Shown: one piece after another, positions 14,364-19,379 of the stretch
Layout: each line of letters starts with the position of its first letter
How positions within the stretch are numbered: position 1 is the stretch's first letter
Assembly (NCBI RefSeq): GCF_001889065.1
Contig: NZ_LWHB01000083.1
Span: 1-19,379 of the forward strand
Direction: 5' to 3'
Length of the DNA stretch: 19,379 nt
DNA from: Suttonella ornithocola
GTDB lineage: Bacteria; Pseudomonadota; Gammaproteobacteria; Cardiobacteriales; Cardiobacteriaceae
The notes under the pieces: generated by a model
Told to the model about the DNA's origin: nothing
The model's input: the letters and a program-made list of their open reading frames with translations, nothing else
Databases searched by the model: none
Made by a program: the position numbers and the translations under genes

Positions 14364-14948
14364 ATGCGCTGCTTATTAACGCTACTGCCTGTCTTTCTTC
14401 TTACTGCTTGTGGTAGTACACAATATTATATGATACCGCCTAGCGAAGTAGCACCAATATCAGCAACTGCTCATACTACTAATGATAGCACTAAAAATAA
14501 TAATATTTATGCCCTTCGCTATTTAACCCTTCCTGATTACCTCGATAATCAATATGTTATTTATTATGACGGAGAAGGAAAAGTTAATCGCAATCCCAAA
14601 CGACTATGGAATGCAAACCTTTCTGATAACATTCGTAACAATCTACAACAACACTTGAGTTCAAATGGGCTATCTTCACTCTATACCTACCCGCTCCCTA
14701 CCAACATACGCGCCAATCAAATTGTTGATATCCAAATTCGAGAAATGATAGCTAATGCAAAAACCAAACAATTTTATATCAATGCCGATTGGCAATTAAC
14801 GACCTCTGACAACCACAAGCAATCTTTATATCATTTCAAACAAAATTATCCATTAGATAACACTCAAACCAATACTCTTATTAAACTGTATCAACGCGCT
14901 TTAATTGATCTCAGTAACGCTATCTTTCCAACCCTTTCCTATCATTAG
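14364..14948 (+). CDS. pqiC: PqiC-like outer-membrane lipoprotein
   Basis: The 194-residue protein has a lipoprotein signal peptide with lipobox LLTAC (Cys16), then QYYMIPPSEV, the usual N-terminus of the PqiC/YmbA (DUF330, ABC-type transport auxiliary) family. The middle contains YLTLPDYLDNQYVIYYDGEGKV and NPKRLWNANLSDNIRNNL, as in that family. PqiC is thought to dock the PqiB needle at the outer membrane. GGAG precedes the ATG, and the gene follows pqiB by 2 bases. Confidence 0.88.
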   Translation: MRCLLTLLPVFLLTACGSTQYYMIPPSEVAPISATAHTTNDSTKNNNIYALRYLTLPDYLDNQYVIYYDGEGKVNRNPKRLWNANLSDNIRNNLQQHLSSNGLSSLYTYPLPTNIRANQIVDIQIREMIANAKTKQFYINADWQLTTSDNHKQSLYHFKQNYPLDNTQTNTLIKLYQRALIDLSNAIFPTLSYH

Positions 14949-14961
14949 CAGGACACGCACC

Positions 14962-15492
14962 ATGCCAAAAGAAGACCTTCCCAACCTATCTCTATCTGAA
15001 AACATCCTCAGTCAACCTGTTATTTCTCTTGGAGATATCTCTAAAAACCAGCACACTAAACCCTTTGATGACAATTACTATACACAATCAGAATACGATA
15101 AAATCTTTGAACAATATCAATTATGGAAAAATTATGCACAATCTTTAGAAGAAAATATTTTTGCCATGGCAGACATGATTTATCATCTACTCACTTATAT
15201 CAATGCTCAACAATTATCTCAGCAACAATCACCTATCATGATAAATGATATAGAAAGGCTGATAGACAAAGATGCACTTTTAACAACGATTGCTGCAGAT
15301 TTAAGAAAATCTGGTATTGAATCTGGCATAGGCATTATCAGTGAAATGGAAGCCTTTCAAAACTATCTAAAAACCAATGTAATAGAAAAATGGCAAAAAC
15401 AGTTAACAAAAACAGAGAGAGAAAATTTATCAAAACTTTTTCTTACTTTACAAAATAATAAAAATAATAATTCAGTTCAAGAAAATATTTAG
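14962..15492 (+). CDS. Hypothetical cytoplasmic protein, fourth gene of the pqi operon
   Basis: The 176-residue protein is unrecognised. It has no signal peptide or membrane segment. The N-terminal ~45 residues are polar and probably disordered (MPKEDLPNLSLSENILSQPV). The rest looks alpha-helical, with a coiled-coil-like stretch around YTQSEYDKIFEQYQLWKNYA and a lysine/asparagine-rich tail. It starts 13 bases after pqiC with AGGA in front of ATG 14962; a longer frame from 14905 lacks this. A strong hairpin at 15511-15545 closes the operon, so this gene belongs to it. E. coli pqiABC has no such gene. It could be an accessory or regulatory partner of the lipid conduit, or merely a hitchhiker. 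Confidence 0.75.
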   Translation: MPKEDLPNLSLSENILSQPVISLGDISKNQHTKPFDDNYYTQSEYDKIFEQYQLWKNYAQSLEENIFAMADMIYHLLTYINAQQLSQQQSPIMINDIERLIDKDALLTTIAADLRKSGIESGIGIISEMEAFQNYLKTNVIEKWQKQLTKTERENLSKLFLTLQNNKNNNSVQENI

Positions 15493-15510
15493 AATTTATA
15501 AATTATAATA

Positions 15511-15545
15511 AAACCTTTCTATCAAAATATTCAATAGAAAGGTTT
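15511..15545. terminator. Bidirectional hairpin terminator between pqi operon and lipase
   Basis: AAACCTTTCTAT and ATAGAAAGGTTT form a perfect 12-bp stem with an 11-base loop. On the plus strand it is followed by a short T/A-rich run; on the minus strand by TTTTATTAT. It lies 19 bases past the operon's last stop and also downstream of the convergent lipase gene, so it probably serves both. Confidence 0.8.
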
Positions 15546-15655
15546 ATAATATAGAAATATTAAAGTTTGATTATTTTACAAGACTAAAATTTAATTATTA
15601 TTTAAAAATAAAATATTCGTTATTAGACTTTATATTTAGATAGACTTAAAAAAAT

Positions 15656-17722
15656 TTAGCTTATATAAATTTTATTTTCCATATCATCAATCAAATTATT
15701 GATATAATTTGCTGTTAATATCTTTCCATTATCAAACTGAAATTGCGATATTTGATTATTATCTTGCCAATGACTAATTAATAAACCATCAGAATCATTA
15801 CCCTGAAAATCAATCTCTAAGTTTCCATGCTGATTTAAGGAAAAAATTATATCATCAATATGAATACCTTGACCAAAAGAAACTATATTAAAATCTAACG
15901 TTCCACCTTGATCGTCAATAATATCGTAACCATCTCCAAAATTGAATACATAAGTATCATTACCTATTCCTCCTATAAGAGTATCGTTACCTACACCACC
16001 AACTAAAATATCATTACCAAACTCACCATATAATATATTATTTCCATCATTTCCAATTATCATATTATTGTGAAAATTCCCACGCCCTGCTAAATTATCA
16101 CTACCTTGTAAAATTAAATTTTCAATATTATGACTTAGATGATAATTAACTGTAGAAATCACAGTATCCTTACCTTCACCAACAACCTCATGAACAATGT
16201 CATTAATATTATCAACATAATAAGTATCATCCCCCTTACCACCAATCATAATATCAATACCATATTTTCCATCTAGAACATCATCGCCTTCTTTAGCTAT
16301 TAGCAAATCTTCTTTATTTCCTCCTATCAATATATCGTTTCCTTTATTTGTTAATAATACATTAGAGAATATTTGCTCTCCTTCAACTATAGAGCTATCA
16401 TTATCTAGCAGGCTATACCAAGATTTTTGAGAGTATTCTTGCAAATAGTGATTTATCATATAATTTGTTAAAACAGTTTGACTATCCAAGCTATTTAAAT
16501 AATTATTCATCCATAGAAGAGGAGTATGTTCTGTAGTATCAAAATGAATAATTTTATTTTTAATTTCTATAGCAGAATTAGGCAAATCATGAGCATTATG
16601 TTGTGCATAGTGATCAATAATTATATCTGTAATAGCACGCTGCCAAGTAGGTTTTTGAATTATTTTATTCTCAATTTGAGAGTTAATAAATCTACTAATT
16701 TTAGTAAAATCTTCTCTAAAAGAGTGTAAAAAATCTTGTGTATTTTGATGCAAAGATTCGTTTAATAAATGAACAATAAAAGATGATTGATTTGTACGAT
16801 TATCATAAACAATATCATCTTTCATGATAGCGGTAAAAGTTTGTGGCATAACTTTTGCTACTTCCGTAAGGGTTGGCGCAGCCAAAGCTAAAGTGAGCAA
16901 ATCAATAGAATGATAATCTCCAAAATTAAGTCCAAATCCATGGTCATTTGTATCAATAACTGTTAAGCTATCCATTATTTTTAATGCATTAAGGCTTTTT
17001 TCAATATTTCCTAGTCCTACATCTAGTCCATTTGTTAAAAACTCACCATTAAGAACGTAAGCTTGAACATTTTCTTCTCCGCGAATAGTCGTAGGATAAA
17101 GATTATCTCCAATAAAATCGTTACCTAAAATAGTATTCAATAATGTTTTTACAGAGTTTAGAGGCTGTTCAATAGTATAATACCCTTCTAAATCAATATC
17201 TGATTGATAGCCCAATTTAGTTAAATAATTGGCTACTGCATGAGCAACTTTTTCTGTAGCAGCTAAACGAAATGGAGCTGGATCAAAAGTATATGCTTTT
17301 TTATTAAAAAATACTCCCATTAAAGCTGCTAATCCGCCACCTAAAGAATGTCCAGTAAATTCGATTTCTGCATTAGGATATTGCTTTTTAATTGCTTGAT
17401 AATAAACAGCAGCATCTTTTATCTGTTGATTAGCAGTCCCCACAGCGCCTATTTCTAAATCTGTAAACCATTCTTTAAAATCTGTGCGATTGGTCCCTGC
17501 ATAGCTAATAACTATATGCTTATCTTTTTGATAAGCTGTTGCTTCAAAACCACTTTTTATATTTTGACTATGCCCTAAACTCCCTATCAATCCACTATTA
17601 TTAGCAATTTCACCACTAAGTTTCGCCCAACCACTTGGAGGAATTTGTCTATCTGGAGTTAGTCTATCTGTTTCATTAGAAGCCGCCGCAAACATTGCAT
17701 AATCTATTGTTGTTAAGGTCAT
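15656..17722 (-). CDS. RTX-type class 3 lipase, probable type I secretion substrate
   Basis: The 688-residue protein has no N-terminal signal peptide. Its N-terminal ~280 residues are an alpha/beta hydrolase of the class 3 lipase type: VISYAGTN at 71-78 supplies the oxyanion region, GHSLGG at 124-129 the nucleophile Ser126, and Asp147 in YTFDPAP and His271 in DYHSIDLL are likely triad members. Residues ~285-455 match nothing I recognise. From ~460 to ~595 there are Gly/Asp-rich nonapeptide Ca2+-binding RTX repeats (GNDILIGG, EGDDVLDG, GGKGDDTYYV, FGNDILVGG, VGNDTLIGG). A haemolysin-type C-terminal domain follows, ending in a typical type I secretion tail. AGGA lies seven bases before the start. 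No ABC/MFP/TolC exporter genes lie in the window. The gene is clearly more AT-rich than its neighbours, suggesting recent acquisition. Confidence 0.88.
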   Translation of the reverse strand: MTLTTIDYAMFAAASNETDRLTPDRQIPPSGWAKLSGEIANNSGLIGSLGHSQNIKSGFEATAYQKDKHIVISYAGTNRTDFKEWFTDLEIGAVGTANQQIKDAAVYYQAIKKQYPNAEIEFTGHSLGGGLAALMGVFFNKKAYTFDPAPFRLAATEKVAHAVANYLTKLGYQSDIDLEGYYTIEQPLNSVKTLLNTILGNDFIGDNLYPTTIRGEENVQAYVLNGEFLTNGLDVGLGNIEKSLNALKIMDSLTVIDTNDHGFGLNFGDYHSIDLLTLALAAPTLTEVAKVMPQTFTAIMKDDIVYDNRTNQSSFIVHLLNESLHQNTQDFLHSFREDFTKISRFINSQIENKIIQKPTWQRAITDIIIDHYAQHNAHDLPNSAIEIKNKIIHFDTTEHTPLLWMNNYLNSLDSQTVLTNYMINHYLQEYSQKSWYSLLDNDSSIVEGEQIFSNVLLTNKGNDILIGGNKEDLLIAKEGDDVLDGKYGIDIMIGGKGDDTYYVDNINDIVHEVVGEGKDTVISTVNYHLSHNIENLILQGSDNLAGRGNFHNNMIIGNDGNNILYGEFGNDILVGGVGNDTLIGGIGNDTYVFNFGDGYDIIDDQGGTLDFNIVSFGQGIHIDDIIFSLNQHGNLEIDFQGNDSDGLLISHWQDNNQISQFQFDNGKILTANYINNLIDDMENKIYIS
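15938..16345 (-). repeat. RTX nonapeptide repeat block of the lipase
   Basis: These codons (residues ~460-595) encode repeats of the pattern GGxGxDxUx in two clusters, ~460-500 and ~557-590. They are separated by a non-repeat segment with NYHLSHNIENLILQG, a spacer motif typical of RTX proteins. The repeats form a Ca2+-bound beta-roll that folds after export. Confidence 0.8.
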
Positions 17723-17933
17723 AAATATTCCTAGTTTTGGCTAACAAGGTTTATTAGTATATGCTTAAAATAGTTAGATCTAAAATAATGATATTACACT
17801 TATGAAAAATTTTGAAAAGTGATTAATATATTCTTAAATGCTAATATTCAATGTAATTATTAAATATAAAGAGTCTTAAAAATAGCACTAACTCTTATTA
17901 AGATAATAATTTTTTTTACTAAAAAATCTATTT

Positions 17934-18578
17934 TTACAAATTTTGGCTTTTCAGCCATTTTGCAATATCTATAATTTGTGGAAAGCATATTTCATGCCCC
18001 ATATCATAGCTTTTCCATTGTGCATCATAGCCTTGCTCAAGTAATCTCTGATGAGCATACTCTCCTAAAGCATAAGCTACAATTGGATCATGTCGTCCAT
18101 GCATTTGCATAATACTAGGAGAATGTTCTGTTGCTTTTGGCAAGCTTTCTGGATCAGTCAAATAGCAAGATAAAGCTAAAATACCCCCACAAAGATATTG
18201 TGTCCCTAATGTTAATGCCATTACTCCACCTTGTGAGAAACCCGCAAAATAGATATTTTGAGCAGCAATTCCTTGAGAGATTTGGTCTTGATAAATCTCC
18301 CCAATTTGAGCAACGCTTTGTGCAATACCAACATTATCTACTTCACTAAATGAAAAAGACTTAATGTCATACCATCCAGGCATCCACATACCGTTGTTAA
18401 CGGTAATTGGGCGAACCGGGGCTTGTGGAAAAATAATTTGTGTTCCGATATTTAAATTAAGATGAGGAATTATTGATAAAAAGTCATCAGCACTTGCACC
18501 TAATCCATGCATCCAAATAATCGTATGAGTTGGCGTTTCTATTGCAGAGTGAGTGATTCGTTTCAAAGGCTGTGTCAT
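17934..18578 (-). CDS. Carboxylesterase/phospholipase (alpha/beta hydrolase)
   Basis: The 214-residue protein matches the acyl-protein-thioesterase/carboxylesterase EstB type. It has IIWMHGLGASADDF (oxyanion loop, His24-Gly), FPQAPVRPIT and GMWMPGWYD, then GFSQGG with nucleophile Ser115, HGRHDPIV with Asp164 and GHEIC with His195. The catalytic triad and length are normal for the family, which hydrolyses short- to medium-chain esters or thioesters in the cytoplasm. It is transcribed divergently from the LptM-like gene, with only 26 bases between start codons, so the promoters must overlap or lie inside the flanking genes. No clear terminator follows; the 211-bp gap 17723-17933 is AT-rich with nothing else recognisable. 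Confidence 0.9.
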   Translation of the reverse strand: MTQPLKRITHSAIETPTHTIIWMHGLGASADDFLSIIPHLNLNIGTQIIFPQAPVRPITVNNGMWMPGWYDIKSFSFSEVDNVGIAQSVAQIGEIYQDQISQGIAAQNIYFAGFSQGGVMALTLGTQYLCGGILALSCYLTDPESLPKATEHSPSIMQMHGRHDPIVAYALGEYAHQRLLEQGYDAQWKSYDMGHEICFPQIIDIAKWLKSQNL

Positions 18579-18604
18579 AATTCATACTTTTTGAGGAAGA
18601 TTTG

Positions 18605-18724
18605 ATGAGAATAGCACGTTTTTTACTGCTAATTCTATTTATTAGCGGCTGTGGTCAAAAAGGTCCACTATACTTAGAAAACCCAAATACCCTTGATTCT
18701 ACGGAGAAAAATCACCATGCATAA
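18605..18724 (+). CDS. lptM: LptM/YifL-like small lipoprotein
   Basis: The 39-residue protein has a hydrophobic signal peptide and lipobox ISGC (Cys16) followed directly by GQKGPLYLE, the hallmark of the LptM/YifL family (CGxKGPLYxP). GAGGA precedes the ATG by about seven bases. The tail is short (E. coli LptM is 67 residues), but the Lpt-interacting part is at the N-terminus. In E. coli LptM helps the LptDE translocon mature. The gene ends inside lysA (8-base overlap), the usual order in proteobacteria (lptM-lysA-dapF). Confidence 0.88.
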   Translation: MRIARFLLLILFISGCGQKGPLYLENPNTLDSTEKNHHA

Positions 18725-19379
18725 TACCGATTATTGGCGTATGCTTAAAGATGATTGTATTCAAACAGTTAATCTAGAAAAACTTGCTAAAGAATACGGA
18801 ACACCGCTATATGTTTATGATGGCGATATCATCAAAAATATTCTTTCTGCCTATATCAACCATCCTCAAAAACCTTATATTCACTATGCCGTAAAAGCCA
18901 ACAGCAACCTCTCGCTGCTCTCTCATATTGCAAAGTGGGGCGCAGGTTTCGATATCGTTTCTTTAGGGGAACTTAAGCGGGTTTTGAAAGCTGGCGGACA
19001 AGCTAAAAGTGTTGTTTTTTCAGGTGTAGCTAAGACAGATGAAGAAATTCGAGAAGCACTTAAACTAGGCATTGGCTGCTTTAATGTTGAATCAGAATCT
19101 GAGCTTTATCGACTATCGATTATCGCCACTGAACTCAAAATTAGCGCTCCCATTGCCTTTAGAATCAATCCCGATGTTGATGCGCAAACACATCCTTATA
19201 TTTCTACAGGAATGAAAGATAATAAATTTGGCATTGCGCTCGAAAATGCTGAAAAACTTTATCAAACTGCCTCAGAGCTGTCAGGAATTAATATTATTGG
19301 CATCGGCTGTCATATTGGTTCTCAAATTACAACGCTAGACCCTTTTATTAAAGCGTTCCGCAGCCTAAAAACACTTGCA
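18717..19379 (+). CDS. lysA: Diaminopimelate decarboxylase, N-terminal part (runs off right edge)
   Basis: The first 221 residues are present. The PLP-binding lysine is in YAVKANSN, followed by GFDIVSLGELKR, the KFGI motif and CHIGSQ of the fold-III PLP decarboxylases. The N-terminus EYGTPLYVYD is typical of LysA. It makes lysine from meso-diaminopimelate. The start overlaps lptM and has GGAG nine bases before. The C-terminal sheet domain lies beyond 19379. Confidence 0.95.
   Translation, partial: MHNTDYWRMLKDDCIQTVNLEKLAKEYGTPLYVYDGDIIKNILSAYINHPQKPYIHYAVKANSNLSLLSHIAKWGAGFDIVSLGELKRVLKAGGQAKSVVFSGVAKTDEEIREALKLGIGCFNVESESELYRLSIIATELKISAPIAFRINPDVDAQTHPYISTGMKDNKFGIALENAEKLYQTASELSGINIIGIGCHIGSQITTLDPFIKAFRSLKTLA

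Noticed and set aside
15938..16345. Repetitive DNA in the lipase region as a CRISPR-like or satellite array
   Set aside because: The periodicity is at the protein level (Gly/Asp nonapeptides of an RTX domain); the DNA units are not identical and have no spacer structure.

Overview
The window looks like a chromosomal segment of an AT-rich gammaproteobacterium. The indicators are a YqiB/DUF1249 gene, TcdA, a TatD-family hydrolase, a PqiABC-type MCE lipid-transport operon, and a YifL/LptM-like lipoprotein directly upstream of lysA. Cardiobacteriaceae (the Suttonella/Dichelobacter type) would fit, but that is only an impression. All calls come from reading motifs by eye; no database search was run.

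Layout. (1) 1-1150 is a mobile-element scar zone. The end of an insertion sequence (1-110), a 96-bp near-palindromic element (626-721) and a 123-bp terminal-inverted-repeat element (958-1080) surround or cut a decayed NERD-domain gene, in which a frameshift at an A7 run is also inferred. (2) 1150-5454, minus strand, holds a secreted Sel1-repeat protein, possibly frameshifted at a C6 run. Upstream of it is a tightly overlapping set: XRE-type regulator, ketoacyl-ACP synthase III (FabH-like, broken by one missing base), short-chain dehydrogenase/epimerase, metallo-beta-lactamase-fold hydrolase. This set looks like a small acyl-derived biosynthetic or modifying pathway. (3) 5573-6158 holds two tandem paralogous membrane microproteins, closed by a terminator with a Neisseriaceae DUS-like word at its base. 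(4) 6322-9663 is a minus-strand operon with overlapping or nearly abutting genes: DUF1249, single-domain PqiA, TatD, TcdA, NDUFA9-like SDR. (5) 9664-10132 is a 469-bp non-coding gap holding a 133-bp inverted-repeat element with a possible 5-bp target duplication. (6) 10133-11474 holds apt and a Bax-inhibitor-1/YccA membrane protein, ending in a strong terminator. (7) 11488-15492 is a plus-strand pqi operon. PqiA is split into two separate half-size genes, followed by PqiB, the lipoprotein PqiC, and a fourth gene of unknown function. (8) 15656-17722 is a convergent AT-rich gene for a class 3 lipase fused to RTX repeats, a probable type I secretion substrate. (9) 17934-18578 is an esterase, divergent from an LptM-like lipoprotein and lysA, which runs off the right edge.

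How the genes work together: the pqi genes would build an inner-membrane to outer-membrane lipid conduit, and the apt and lysA regions are housekeeping. The FabH-SDR-MBL-XRE set is the least understood multigene unit. The three small inverted-repeat elements and the broken genes suggest an actively eroding, element-rich genome, though sequencing error cannot be excluded for the single-base frameshifts.
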